Assembly (NCBI RefSeq): GCF_033958435.1
Contig: NC_134145.1
Span: 34,995,501 to 35,059,500, forward strand
Origin: Carettochelys insculpta
Lineage: Eukaryota > Chordata > Testudines > Carettochelyidae
Reading direction: 5' to 3'
DNA: 64,000 nt
Shown: one piece after another, positions 9,604 to 21,441 of the stretch
Layout of the letters: the number at the start of each line of letters is the position of its first letter
Position numbering within the stretch: the stretch's first letter is position 1
Notes under the pieces: model-generated
What the model was told of the DNA's origin: nothing
Database searches by the model: none
What the model saw: the letters and a program-made list of their open reading frames with translations, nothing else
Program-made: the position numbers and the translations under genes

Positions 9604-10542
9604 ATGACCATATCTCAACCAATGGTCCAGAATTACAACAGACAGATGTGTGCTAGAAATAGTGTGTTCGGGTTACGTTATCCCATTCAAAGTATCCCTC
9701 CCAGCACTCCACCAATCCTGTCCCTCTTCAGGCACCCCTCTCACAAGGCTGTGTTGCGGAAGGAGATAGACCACCTTATTGCCGTAGCAGTGGTGGAACC
9801 CATGCCGGATGAGTTCAGAGGAAGGGGCTTCTACTCCCGATACTTCCTCATACAAAAGAAGTACAAGGGTTGGAGACCCATTCTGGATCTTTGCAATCTA
9901 AATTGCCGCCTACAGAAACAGTGATTCAAAATGGTCACACTGACTTCCATAATTCCTGCACTTGATCAAGGGGACTGGTTCATGGCTCTCAACCTTCAGG
10001 ACGCCTACTTTCATGTAACTATCCAGCTCGGCCACAGGCAATTTCTTCGGTTTGTGGTGGGAGAGGATCATTTTTAGCACTGAGTCTTGCCCTTTGGCCT
10101 ACCTACAGCTCCCAGGGTATTTTCAAAGACCCTCATGGTAGCTGTGGCCCCTTGTCGCCACCTGGATGTCATCATCTTCCCATATCTAGATGACTGCCTC
10201 ATAAAAGGACCTCCTTGTGCAGAGGTCAACACAATGGTTCAGGTCACAAGGTCCAAGTTTCTTTCCTTGGGCCTACTCATAAACGAACAGAAGTCGACCT
10301 TAGAGCCAACTCAAGATACAGAGTTTATCGGGGCGAGGCTGAACTCCACCACTGCCTGTGCGTATCTGCCACTTCAACGTTTTCAGGCTATCCAGGATCT
10401 TGTCCACATGGTGTCGATGTATCCAAAGATGCAGATCATAATATGCCCACAGCTCTTGGGTCACATGGCTGCCACAACTTATGTGGTTCAGGATGCGCAT
10501 GCATTTCTGACGCTTCCAGCACTGGATAGCAACCATGTATAG
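9604..10542 (+). pseudogene. DIRS-B reverse transcriptase with three stops
   Basis: One reading frame runs from 9604 to 10542 and is interrupted only by stops at 9922-9924 (TGA), 10075-10077 (TAG) and 10081-10083 (TGA). It has FRGRGFYSRYFLIQKK, WRPILDLCNLN, LNLQDAYFHV (motif A Asp kept), LPFGLPTAPRVFSKTL and IIFPYLDDCLIKGP (motif C YLDD kept). Motifs downstream (LGLLINEQKSTLEPTQ, EFIGARLNS) are the RT thumb and connection typical of DIRS and Ty3-like enzymes. It is better preserved than copy A but is not translatable as one protein. Confidence 0.87.
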
Positions 10543-10629
10543 GCCTGTACATCGAAATCTGTGCAAATGGGTGGCAGTACCAGGTGATGTTCATAAATCC
10601 TTACAATAGTGGACAGCGCCAGAGAACTT

Positions 10630-11478
10630 ACTGGCAGGAGTTCCCTTTCAACACCTGCAGCCCAGGGCACTCATAGTGATGGAGGCCTCCTTGCTGGGTT
10701 GGGGAGTGCACCTCCATGGCCAGTCTACTGGAGCTCAGGGTGGTACGCAATGTATGCAGAAATTTTCTGTCATGCATTCGCAACACATCCATCAAAGTAC
10801 TCATGGACAATGTGGCTACAGTGTATTACATCCACCGTCAAGGGGGAGCCCATTGCTGGTCTCTCTGTGCAGAAGCTATCCATTTATGGAATTGATGCAT
10901 TTGCACTGGCATAATGTTAACTGCCTCCTATTTGCTTGGAGTTGACAACATGGAAGCAGATGCATTGAGCAGACATTTTGTGCAGCTCACAAATGGGAGA
11001 TCCACAGAGATATTCTCCTCCCTGGGTTTCACTGGTGGGGGTTCCCAGTCTGAGACCTGTTCGCAACTCATTCCAATCACCAGTGTGAGCTATCCTGTTT
11101 CAGAGTGGGCCTGGGGCCGCACTCACTGGGCAATGTATTCTCAATCAGTTGGACGCGTCCACTACTCTATGTGTTCCCACCAACAGTATTGATCCTCAGA
11201 GTTCTACAGAAGGTCAACAGGGATGGAGCCATACTGATAGCACCTGTGGGGGCACATCAGCACTGGTTCCCGCTTCTATGCAGAATGTCGCTGCGTGCAC
11301 CTCATCTCCTGTCCTGTCCTACAGACTTGTTGACTCAGGACAAGGACGCGATCCTACACCCACAGCCACACGCCCTTCACCTCACAGCCTGGCTGATCAC
11401 TGGTTGAATGTGGCAGAGGAGCTCTGTTCAGACCAAGTCAAGGCAGTCCTCATACAGAGTAGATGGGAAACCACATGA
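10630..11478 (+). pseudogene. DIRS-B RNase H and downstream conserved block
   Basis: Pieces in shifting frames match copy A: MEASLLGWGVHLHG (first RNase H motif, Asp replaced by Glu), GVDNMEADALSRHFVQ at about 10938-10985, FPPTVLILRVLQKVNRDGA at about 11179-11230, and DQVKAVLIQSRWE before the recombinase. At least two frameshifts separate these. The region would have supplied RNase H activity. Confidence 0.75.
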
Positions 11479-11603
11479 AATACTTAACTTTCAAAATGGT
11501 TACGGTTTGGGGTCTGGTGCTCCTCTAGACAACTGTTACCAAGTGAAGCATGAACCCATTCGATCCTTGACTATTTATTAGAACTGAACTGGTAGCACTA
11601 ACA

Positions 11604-12377
11604 TTGATAAAAGTATACCTGGCTGCTGTATCAGTCTTCAGACAAACAGTAGATGGCATGTTGGTCTTTGCTCACCCAGTTACGGCACGATTCGTTAAAG
11701 GGCTGGCAAATCTATATCCACCGAGGCAGCCAGTAGCACCCCTGTGGAGCTTGGACTTGGTCTTAGAGACATTGATGGAGATCTTTTTGAACCCTTGACC
11801 ACAGCTCTGCTCAGACTGCTGTTGGTAAAGACCACCTTCCTCCTGGTAATCACGTCAGCCCGAAGGGTGAGCGAGTTATCAGCACTTATGGCGAGTCCTC
11901 TTTATACGATCTTCAACAAAGATGGGGTAATACTCAGATTACATCCCCATTTCATCTCCAAAGTTGCCTCGGATTTTCATATCAATGAGCCTGTAGTGCT
12001 GCGTGCATTTTATCTAAACTGCATGCCTCGGGGCAGGAGAGGTGCAGCTGCACTCCCTGGATGTCAGAAGAGCCTTGGTTTTCTACATCGACAGGATCAA
12101 GCCCTTTCGGAAGACCGAAAGGCTGATGGTGTCCATAGCTCATCTCTCTAAAGGCGAGGCAATTTCCTCACAAAGTATTTCTAACTTTTTCACGTCTTGC
12201 ATCACAACCTGCTACTCACTGAGAGGCGTGTCCTTGCCGTGCCAAGCAAGGGCACATTCAACGAGAGCGATGGCAGCATCGACGGCATTCTTCAGAGGAG
12301 TACCCCTTTGTGATATCTGCAGGGTGGTGACCTGGTCATCCTACGACACATTCATCAAGCATTACGCTGTCTACTGA
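11604..12377 (+). pseudogene. DIRS-B tyrosine recombinase (frameshifted)
   Basis: Three overlapping open frames (11604-11798, 11744-12151, 12042-12377) together cover the recombinase. Box I Arg is present (ITSARRVSELSAL). Box II His-x-x-Arg is present (ARAHSTRAMAAS). The C-terminal WSSYDTFIKHYAVY block containing the candidate nucleophile Tyr is followed at once by TGA. Copy A continues GQMTEDT at that point. Two frameshifts and the early stop inactivate it as a single protein. Confidence 0.85.
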
Positions 12378-12497
12378 CAGATGACTGAGGATACCTCCTT
12401 GTCCACAGCAGTGCTGTCTAACCTGGACAAGACCTGAATCCGGTACCCACCTGCTAGTTTCTTGGCAGTTGGGGGGAGTACTGCTACTCAGTTACCT

Positions 12498-12856
12498 AAG
12501 ATGGAGCACCCACGGGGTCACTCAAAGAAGAAAGAGAAGTTACTCACCTTCGTGCAGTATTGGTGGTTCTTTGAGATGTGTCCCCGTGGGTGCTCCACCA
12601 CCCACCCTTCCTCCTCTCTTCAGATCTTTCAGCGCTGGAGCGGTTTTGAGGAACTGGATGAGACCAGACCGCATACGTGATGAAAAGAGCTCGAAGAGGA
12701 GGAGCAGAGCTGCACATGCGTGGTCCAGCAGAAACAGCTAGCAAGATCTCCAAGCTGCAGCACCAGGACGAGCCTGACACCTAAGGTGGAGCACCCATGG
12801 GGACACATTTCGAAAAACCATCGTTACTGCATGAAGGTGAGTAACTTCTCTTTTCT
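12498..12856. repeat. Right terminal inverted repeats of DIRS-B
   Basis: This region has the same arrangement as the A/B junction. A GGAGCACCCACGGGG segment lies near 12503. The inverse form, through TTCTTTGAGATGTGTCCC and GGTGCTCCACCA, lies at about 12566-12600. The direct form at 12783-12848 ends in GGTGAGTAACTTCTC. The element edge is placed at about 12856, where similarity to the internal junction ends. Confidence 0.8.
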
Positions 12857-15800
12857 TATACAACTCTTTTAATATCTAGTAAGTGGATTAATCAGCCTTC
12901 ACTAGCCCTTTGCACTGGGCTGAATTTCACCATAGATGAATACCAAATAGTTGATGTTGTATTTGTACTGGTCATGCACAGTGTTAAACTCAGCAGACCA
13001 AATTAGATACATACCTGATTGTTAAAGAATGTGACTTCTGATACTGTGTTTTTAAAATTCACCCTCTGTTACTTTAATCTAGAAAACATAAAGCGTATGT
13101 TACGCTAGTAGTTTAAAGCCAGGCACTCCAAGACGCGGAAACTATGTTGGGGTTTTTCTGGTCTGAATTTGCTCTTGTCTCCAGTTGGTACAATAATTAC
13201 CCCTGCATTTCTAGCATGAGGAGCTCTACCCTTAGAAAAGCTGCTGGCAGTTTCAGACACTGAACATACTAATGAACATTCCTTTGATTAACTCAAAATT
13301 ACTGACTTTTCATCTGTTTCTCAGTACAGATTTGAAAGGTGATGGTTTAATCACTTTTTGCTGCCTTCTTGTTCTCAAGAGGCTTACAGCTGCGTGTGTT
13401 CTTGCATTGAATTTAGTTTCCTTTATTTTGAAATAGTTTACTCAGAAGTAACACATAGGATGGGAGCGGGCAGTTGAAACGTTGCCTAGTTGGTTTGACA
13501 TGTAAAATTGTGGAAACCTTTTCAATAGGCATTCCTATTTGAAAAAAAGGCAGTACTAGGCTCTGTGTGGCAGTGAACATGTGCAGGGTTAAATTACATT
13601 TAAGAGCAGTCATACAGCTAAAAGTGACTAGTAGGATCGTATCATTAAAGCAGCCCGTGCTCACTGTAAACTCCACTGGTAGGATAGTACTTTCTTCCCC
13701 AGTGCTTGTGGAGCACACAAAAAGACCCCAGTGTGACAAATCACCATTTGGAACAAAATGCATTGCCAGACTTAAAAACTGTGCCACCATCCAGTGGATA
13801 TTCGTAGGCAGGAAATAGCCCATCAATTTGCGTGGCTATGGTAATACCAGAACTGTATTGCCAGAGTAATAGGGTGTAGTGCTGTATACAGCTGCTGTGT
13901 CATGGTTAACCCTCTCTACTGGTTACCTGGTAGGAGATCCTTAATTGCTAATAATAAGAAATGCCATCAAAGCGCATCAGATGCTGTGGATGTAGAAACA
14001 GCCCCAGGGATTTTATACCAACACAGCAGAATAGCATATGAGATTTACTTCTTTTCTCTTTTGTATCAGTTTTGCATCTCTGATGCAGAAGTTGTCCATA
14101 AATAACTAGTGTTCCAATGAAAACACCCATGGAACAACCATACTTTAGTTATTTTCAGAGGTCTTCTTACCTTGGCTGAACTTGTGTTGCTGAGAGATGC
14201 CTTGGTAAAGTCGTTTTGTCTGCTTATATTTACTCTGAGTTTATGCAGTGGAACTCAATGGATTTTAGTGGAGTTATTCCTAATTCACACTGAAAATGAG
14301 ACTGGAATAAGGCCTAATGTACTTTCATATTTTTTCTGTTACTCAAGTTTGTCAAAAATGTTCAATGACAAATATTTGGGGAAAGTTTTTGCTGTTTTTA
14401 TAAGTTATTTAGGATGACTGAAATTTTGTGAAAAAATCTAAATGATAATCATTTTAAAAAACACTTACCTGTCACTCAATCCTTGATGTCCAAGAACTTG
14501 ATTCAAAGCCCACTGTCAACATTTCTATTGGCTTCAGTTGGCTTTAAATCAGAGAATTAACAGAAGATATGGGAAGAGGAGAAATAGTTTATGTCCCCAA
14601 GGAAACAGGCAGCATTTTTTTTAAGTGTGACTAATGTCTACACTTTAACTGGTGTATCAAAATGAAATATGTGTTCTTTAGATTGTAAGCTGTTCATGGC
14701 AGAGGAAGTATTATTGTATGTGCTTGTATGGCATCTTGCAGAGTGGGTCTCTGATATTCTCCAGAGCCTGTTGGTACTACTAGAATAAAAATAGTAAAAG
14801 ATGATAAAAAGAGGTATGTAAATTGAGAGCAGTTTCTCCTTCAGTGCTAAAGTGTAGTCCTAACCCTCAAAGATAAACATAACAGTTAATTAATTACAGT
14901 TTCTTACAGATTAAAACAAGGGATGGTTGCTTGTTTTTAATTTTGTATGAGGCTTACATAACTTTTACAAATACACAGACAGCCCAATTCAGACCTTTTA
15001 GAAGGACTTATATAATTGTCTGATTTACCTAATCGATTGTCTGACCTTGAGTACAAAGTCTTATTCTGAGCTAATCAAATCCCCAGGTTGCCACTACATT
15101 CACAGCTGGGAATTGTAAGAGAGACTACTCTAAACCCCATTCTGTGTGATATAACTATTGATATGTTTGAATCCTTCTTAGCACAGTTCTGTCTTTTGTG
15201 GTAATTTAATAAGAACTAAAAAGATAACTGAGCCAAGTTCTGCAGCAAAACCTAGGACTGGTGTTTCTCCAGTATGTTTCATTTCTGCTGTGTAACTTGA
15301 ATTTACCTTATTTGACAGACATGTCTGTAACTGCTCACCCAGATGTAGACTAGGTTACAGATAAGGGTGAGGAGCTTGTCTACTGGGAGAAATTGACCAA
15401 CCTGGCTATAGCATGATAGTTATTAACTATAATTATTCTGATGTAGCTATGATGATTTAACTCACCTGAATGGACATTGTAATTTGAATAAATGTGACTA
15501 TATTCTGGAGTTATTACTCCACTTCCAAAGTTCACTTTTCATTCAGCATTCCAGTGGGATTACATAACCCAAGTCCTATAGTTCTATAAAATGTCACAGA
15601 CACTCCAGTTTAGCACATAAAACATGAGAAAGATAGGTAAGCAGTTTTCAGAATCCTTTAATCTTGATTTGCCATCTGTACACCATCTGTACATAGTTAT
15701 GCAAGCCAACTATGACTCTGTTTATTCAGATACAAGATAAGGGTTTGTGATGTTCCTTCAATTTTTTATAATGTACTCACACATATCTTTAGGAATCTAC

Positions 15801-15984
15801 CACAATAGTATTGTAGTGTGTATCTTTTCTTAAATTACTCTAATCAAACACAATTGCACACTCTAGTTTCTAATTTACTTTTGTTAACTATGAGTCACAC
15901 AAGGAGGGGACTGGATGACTCAGGGACTGATAATGGGAAATGGAGTCTTTTATTTCACTGTGGTAAGTTTGAAAGAGATATTGT
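12857..15984. other. Stretch without recognisable gene
   Basis: AT-rich sequence with only short open frames and no recognisable domain. A 137-codon minus frame at 13413-13826 shows no protein-family features. The only recognisable item is an old LINE tail near 14655-14805. The rest is presumed host intergenic or intronic DNA. Confidence 0.6.
14655..14805 (+). repeat. Old L2/CR1-type retroposon 3' tail
   Basis: The order AGATTGTAAGCTGTTCATGG, then a middle part reading GGCATCTTGCAGAGTGGG, then ACTAGAATAAAAATAGTAAA is the layout of L2-type LINE or MIR-type 3' tails found across amniotes (AGATTGTAAGCTC opening, AATAAA-like end). It is divergent and has no clear boundaries. Confidence 0.45.
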
Positions 15985-16430
15985 TGTTTGATTAGTTCTC
16001 TGAAAACATCAACTCATTGTGAAGCAGCAGTCAAAAAAGACAAACAGAATGCTAGCAATCATTACAAAGGGATAGAAAATAAGATGGAAACTATCTTATT
16101 TCCTCTATATAAATCCATGGTAAGCTCACATCTTGAATACTGCGCACAGATGTGGTCGCCACATTTCAAAAAAGATATACTGACATTTGAAAATGTTCAG
16201 AAAAAGTGCAGCAAAATGGTTAGGGGTTTGCAGTGGGTGCCACAAGAAGAAAGATTAAATAGAATGGAACTTCTCATCTAAGAAAAAAAGGAGGCTAAGG
16301 GGATATATAATGATAGAGATCTATAAAATTATGACTGGTGTGAAAAAAGTGAATAACAAAAAGTTATTTATTTGTTCCCACAGCATAAGAACTAGGTGTT
16401 ACGAAATGAAATTAATGGGTGCCCACACAT
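15985..16430 (+). pseudogene. CR1 LINE RT C-terminal fragment
   Basis: An open frame (15988-16281) is homologous to residues in the second half of the CR1 frame at 3-1178: SSLKTSTHCEAAV, LFPLYKSMVSSHLEYCAQMW, FENVQKKCSKMVRGLQWVP. It then shifts frame and continues as a recognisable CR1 segment to about 16430. There a Penelope-like element begins, so the PLE interrupted this older CR1. The downstream CR1 part is not found after the PLE. Confidence 0.85.
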
Positions 16431-17190
16431 TTACACTAGTGACACCATCACAGGACGTAACCATGTCAGCCACACCATCAGGGGCTCATTCACCTGCACA
16501 TCTACTAACATAATATATGCCATCATGTGAAGGCAATGTCCCTCTGCCATGTACATTGGCCAAACTGGACAGACTTTGCGTAAAAGAATAGATGGACACA
16601 AATCAGATATCAGGAATGGTAACATACAAAAACTTGTAGGAGAACACTTCAGTCTCCCTGGTCACTCAGTAACAGATTTGAAAGTATCCATCCTGCAACA
16701 AAAACACTTCAAAAACAGACTTCAAAGAGAAACTGCAGAGCTACAAGTCATTTGCAAATTTGACACCATCAATTTAGGATTGAACAAAGACTGGAACTGG
16801 CTGGCCAACTACAGAAAACTACATGCATTTGATGAAGTTGGTCTTTGCCCACAAAAGCTTATGCTCCAAAAACATCTGTTAGTCTATAACGTGCTACAGG
16901 ACTTCTCATTGTTTTTACAAAGGCAATTTCTCCTCTTATGGTGTTCACACCTCCACATCAGCTGCTGAAAGTGTGCCACATCCTCCCTGACTGAATTGAC
17001 CTCATTAACTCTGGCCTTCCTCTTCATTGGTACTCCCTTCTTTTCATGTGCCTGTATATTTATACCTGCCTCTGGAATTTCCACTCCATGCAACTGATGA
17101 AGTGGGTCTTTGCCCACGAAAGCTTATGGTCCAATACATGTTAGTCTGTAAGGTGCCACAGGACTTCTTGTTGCTTAAACAGACACCATG
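16431..17190 (+). mobile_element. Penelope-like element, GIY-YIG endonuclease end plus 3' tail
   Basis: Frame 16549-16968 encodes MYIGQTGQTLRKRIDGHKSD, EHFSLPGHSVTDLKVSILQQ and RETAELQVICKF. This is the GIY-YIG endonuclease C-terminal region of PLEs; the upstream GIY half reads in a broken frame (about 16500-16548). GIY-YIG cuts target DNA for insertion. RT is absent, so the copy is 5' truncated. Two tail motifs follow: a decayed one at 16829-16905 and a well preserved one at 17094-17175, each with TGATGAAG, then a stem, then AAAGCTTATG, then TTAGTCTRTAA. Confidence 0.85.
17094..17160 (+). ncRNA. Hammerhead-ribozyme-like motif in PLE 3' tail
   Basis: CTGATGA (17094-17100), one extra A, helix II GTGGG (17102-17106) with CCCAC (17113-17117), then GAAA (17118-17121). 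Helix III is AGCTTAT with a later ATAAGG-type strand, here TGTAAGGT (about 17141-17148), with a mismatch. This matches the hammerhead core except for the extra base and the base after the helix III U. A decayed second copy, box TTGATGA at 16829-16835, lies 265 bp upstream in the same orientation. Whether either copy cleaves is not shown by the sequence. Confidence 0.5.
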
Positions 17191-17355
17191 TAGCCTGGTC
17201 CTGGGCATCTCTGTGGTAGAGAGAAGCAGCTGGGCCCCAGTGGTTAGATGGGAGGTCAAGTCACTGTTTGGGAGAAATGAACTACTGGTGGCAAATTTCA
17301 GTGAGAGACTGTGGCAGGCAGCATCACGGCAAGGGGTGAGGATTTCCAAGCCTTT

Positions 17356-18036
17356 AGCCGCATCTACACATGCACACTACTTCGAAGTAGCGGCGCCAAC
17401 TTCGAAATAGCGCCCGTCACGGCTACACGTGTTGGGCGCTATTTCGAAGTTAACTTCGATGTTAGGCGGCGAGACGTCGAAGTCGCTAACCCCATGAGGG
17501 GATGGGAATAGCGCCCTACTTCAACGTTCAGCGTCGAAGTAGGGAACGTGTAGATGATCCGTGTCCCGCAACATCGAAATAGCGGGGTCCTCCATGGTGG
17601 CCATCAGCTAAGGGGTTGAGACACGCTCTCTCTCCAGCCCCTGCGGGGCTCTATGGTCACCGTGTGCAGCAGCCCTTAGCCCAGGGCTTCTGGCTGCTGC
17701 TGCTGCAGCTGGGGATTCATGCTGCATGCACAGGGTCTGCAACTAGTTGTTGGCTTTGTGGATCTTGTGCTGTTTAGTGCGAGTGTGTCTGGGAGGGGCC
17801 CTTTAAGGGAGCGGCTTGCTGTTGAGTCTGCCCTGTGACCCTGTCTGCAGCTGTTCCTGGCACCTTTATTTCGATGTGTGCTACTTTGGCGTGTAGACGT
17901 TCCCTCGCAGCGCCTATTTCGATGTGGTGCTGCCCAACGTCGACACTGAATGTCGACGTTGCCAGCCTGGAGGACGTGTAGACGCTATGCATCGAAATAG
18001 CTTATTTCGATGTAGCGTGCACGTGTAGACGTAGCC
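17356..18036 (+). mobile_element. Non-autonomous PIF/Harbinger element (681 bp)
   Basis: Left TIR AGCCGCATCTACACATGC and right TIR GCACGTGTAGACGTAGCC are inverted copies. They are flanked by TTT at 17353-17355 and 18037-18039 (3-bp target duplication). The ends match the autonomous element at 49944-54070 closely (CTACTTCGAAGTAGC left; CGTGTAGACG and CGAAATAGC repeats right). The middle keeps only the two end regions, so it is an internal deletion derivative. No open frame of its own. Confidence 0.9.
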
Positions 18037-18789
18037 TTTCAGTGCTGTGTCTGTCATGGGGACCTATGCCTTACAAGCCCTAAAAATCCTGTTTACGGAC
18101 CTCCCCAGGTCTTTACAAAATGTGGGTCTGTTGTAGACAGACTGGTTGGAAGGTTTGGCAATGGGCTTGGCATACTGTGTGTGGATGGTAGAAGGTATGC
18201 TATGCTGTATTGAATACAGTGAGATATTGAAAGATATCAGGTATGTAATAATATATTGTTCCACTTTGAAATCTAGACTTATAATTTATCCATTGTAAAT
18301 CCACTGACACCAGTAAAATTAAATGGGGAGGAGTCAGGAAAGTGGCCTAATAGGTTTCATCCTCTTTTTACACTGCTGCAGAAATATCAGATGGCTTACA
18401 TTGTTCCAGAACCCAGCCCCAGGGCTCCTCCCTGCTCCCAGCCTCTTGTCCTGACTTCTGCCCCCATCCCTCCTGCACAAAAACCCAGCCCTGATTTCCA
18501 GCAGCTCACTCACATACCCCAGCCCTCCCCCACATTCCCCCAGCCCTCTGGCTCCTGCACCTCTCACTCTGTCACTACCAGCCCTCACACTACCAGCCCA
18601 CATTCTGGAGGGCAGCAAGATGAGGACAAGGTAGGCACCTCTATAGAGCAATAAGTACTTAATTGTAGATATATATTTTTATTTTTACTTATTTTTGTTA
18701 TAATAATGCAGTATATCTTTTAAAAGGGTGCTCAGTCAATGTAAGGTGGTATTGAATGTTTGTGCTGAATAGTTCTAATGGCTTGCCAT
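18037..18789. other. Stretch without recognisable gene
   Basis: No gene was found. 18400-18620 is a C-rich low-complexity tract (CCAGCCC and CCTCCC runs) that gives a spurious 87-105 codon frame on both strands. The remainder is AT-rich and unassigned. Confidence 0.5.
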
Positions 18790-20290
18790 TGAACTTGCTT
18801 AACTCCAAGCAGTTTTACCGGGTGTCCCATATTTCACATAGGGAAACATAGTCACTCTATTGTTTTGTATTAATTTTGTCTTCCAAAGTGTTTATAACCC
18901 TTTCACCCACAAATTTTATAAGCATACTCTGCACTCTAGTATCAAAGTAGCTAGTGAAAATATTGAATAGTACCTGACTCAGGACTGACCTCTTTGGCAC
19001 CACCCCATTAAATAGTCCCTCCCATCAAAGAAAAAAGATTTAGGCTGATGGAGGATGGTATGGCAAATCCATGTTAGCTATAACTCTATTATTTTTAGTG
19101 CCTTACAAATTGGTTGTTTAATAATTTTTCTAGTTTCCAGATATTGCAGTTAGTCTGATCTGTAATTTCCCGAATCCACTTTGTACCCTTTTTCAAAGGT
19201 AGGTATTATGTTTGTCTTGCTGTGAGAACTCATTCACCTTTAACAAGTTTTCAAGATAATTGCAAATGATTCTGAGAATTGGCTAATTTCTTAAGTACCC
19301 TCACATGGATTTCATCAGGCCCTGCTCAACCAGTCTAACTTATCTAAATATTTTTCAATCTGTTCTTTCCCTGTTTTGGCTTGTGTTCCTTCTCCTGCTT
19401 GTTAAAATTATGTTGCGTACCTGGTCATTGTGAATCTTTTTAGAGAGGGGTGAAGCAAAATAGGCATTAAATGACTCAGATTTCTTGTTGGCATCAATTA
19501 TTAGCTCTCTTTACCCTCTAAGAAGATGGCCTGCACTTTTCTTCCTTTTGCTTCCAAAAAGTGTAAGGAATCCCTTCTTATTGCCTTTTTATGTCACTGT
19601 GAGGTGTAACTTATTTTGTGCTTCAGCCTTTTTGATTTTGTCTGTACAAGTTTCTGCTTTTTTTTGTAATTCTCTTTACAGCAGGTTCTTTGTAGGGTTC
19701 GGTTTCATTTTCAGGTAATTAAAAAGCTACTGATGAACCATATTAACCATTTCTATTTTCCTACCTTGTCTTCACATTAGGATAGTTTGCAGTTATGATT
19801 TTAATATTGTCTTGAAAAATTGTCAAGTCTCCTGAACTTCTTTATACCTTAGATTTTCTTGCCATGGGACTTTTCCTACCGGTTCTCTGGTTTGTTAAAG
19901 GCTGCTTTTCTTTTAAGTACACTGTTCATATTCTGCTACTTCCTCCTTCCTTCCCTTGTAGAATCACCCACATCATCGGCAACTGTCTGATTCACAACCA
20001 ATTCTACTGTTGATCAGGATCAGTCTAACATGACTGTCGCTGTGGTTACTTCCTTCACTTTTAGAAACAAAGATGTTCCCAATACAATCCTGCAGCTTAC
20101 TGGAAATTTTGTTTTGATATATTACTTTTCCAACAGATGTCTGAATAGTTAGTCTTCCAAAGTACCCAGTCTTGCTTTGCACATTTCTGTGCTTTGTTTT
20201 AAAAATGCCTCAGCCACCTCCACATTCTGATTTCGTGGTGTATAAAAGACCTCTACCAGGCCATTGCTTTATTTTCTATCCCCCTTTTGT
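18790..20290 (-). mobile_element. Old antisense LINE (CR1/L3-like) remnant
   Basis: The reverse complement shows fragments of a LINE RT. Near 18950-19010 it reads as a decayed GVPQGSVLGP-type motif. Near 19300-19320 it reads GPDEIH followed by a decayed RVLK-type stretch, the start of the RT domain. In the published arrangement of CR1/L3 RTs these lie in the opposite order on the minus strand, as here. Frames are heavily interrupted. The 19990-20290 part is included because of similar context only. Boundaries are approximate. Confidence 0.45.
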
Positions 20291-21430
20291 CTTTACCTAG
20301 AGTTACCAGATTTGCCTGTTACTTTGGGTTATGGTCATTTATTAGGGTTACTCTTTGGGGGTGTGGGGACCAGTAATTCTATTAATGTGCTGCTTGTGTC
20401 ACTTGTGTTCTCACATGGAACTCTACTTTTTCCTTCTACCACTTCCCTACCAAAGGAGGTGTCTTGCAGGACCTAGATTCCTCAGGGCTGGGTTCTTCAC
20501 ACCCTAAAATCAGCTGCCCACACACATTTGCCTACACTAACAGAGCACATCTGAGAAAACTTGTTAATCGGCACTCGTAAGCTGACTCCTTATATGTCTC
20601 TGGACTCAGTAGGCAGGGTTGGACAGCAGTGTTAAGCCATGACTCACATGTGTGTTTGACTCCGTGGGATGGGGTCAACATCACTTTAAGCTACCACCAT
20701 CATATGCCTCTAGATTCAGTGTGTCCCTACCTCCATTTTCATATCACAGTTGTTTTGCTAGTAACCCCGTTGATGAGTAAACGTCACAAGATTTTTTGGC
20801 GCTACAGGGATCTTTAACTTAGGTACAAGCAGCATTACTGCAGAGTGACTGGGAAAACAAAAAACAATGCTCCTAAGAGGAGGGGGGAGAGAGAGAGAGA
20901 CAACCAGCATAACCATCAACGTTATTTATTTCCAGTTAGTAACCATACAAGGGGAACCAAACAAAACAGCTAGAATATTATATCTGACTTAAACTGGAAT
21001 ACAAAAGTTAGAGCTAGGAACCCGTAACTGATCAAAGTCAGGAGGCTATATCAAGAGAAATCACCAATCCCTGAATTTTGAATTGATTTGGGTTTCCAGG
21101 TGGTGTGTGTAGCTCGGAGTCCAGAAGGTTACAGACAAGGAGAGCCCCCAGTATAAGAAGTCAAGAGAAGATAAAGTCCCAATTTAACTGACTCAGCACG
21201 CCTAACCATGAATGCTCAGGGTCACAGATGAGTTCCCACATGAACTGTGCAGGATGTTCTGGATCTGATTGCCTGGGATGGGGAGGCGAAGGGAGGGTGA
21301 ATCTATGCTGGCAGAACTATGAAGGAGCAAAATAAACACTGATATCTTTGCCAAGATCACACAGAGCATGATGGAAAAAGGATGCACCAGGAATGCTCAG
21401 CAGTGTTGCATGAAAATAAAGGCGCTTACG
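20291..21430. other. Stretch without recognisable gene
   Basis: No gene recognised. It includes a short GA run near 20885-20901. Part of 20930-21430 may belong to the decayed Harbinger element that follows, but no motif supports that. Confidence 0.45.
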
Positions 21431-21441
21431 CAGGCATACCA

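Larger units (their letters stand above)
7158..12856 (+). mobile_element. DIRS retrotransposon copy B
   Basis: This is a near full-length DIRS element directly downstream of copy A, with the same order: gag-like 7283-9429, RT 9604-10542, RNase H region 10630-11478, recombinase 11604-12377, then terminal repeats 12498-12856. It lacks the Penelope insert of copy A. It keeps more catalytic motifs than copy A: the RT aspartates, the recombinase Arg and HxxR. It still has several stops and frameshifts. Right of 12856 the sequence is unlike DIRS and appears to be host DNA. Confidence 0.9.

Noticed and set aside
4033..10542. RT domains considered as endogenous retrovirus or pararetrovirus
   Set aside because: The order RT, RNase H, then tyrosine recombinase, with inverted terminal repeats and no LTR, integrase or envelope, identifies DIRS elements.
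13413..13826. Minus-strand frame of 137 codons
   Set aside because: No family motif, no neighbouring exons or splice signals that fit, and ordinary AT-rich context.
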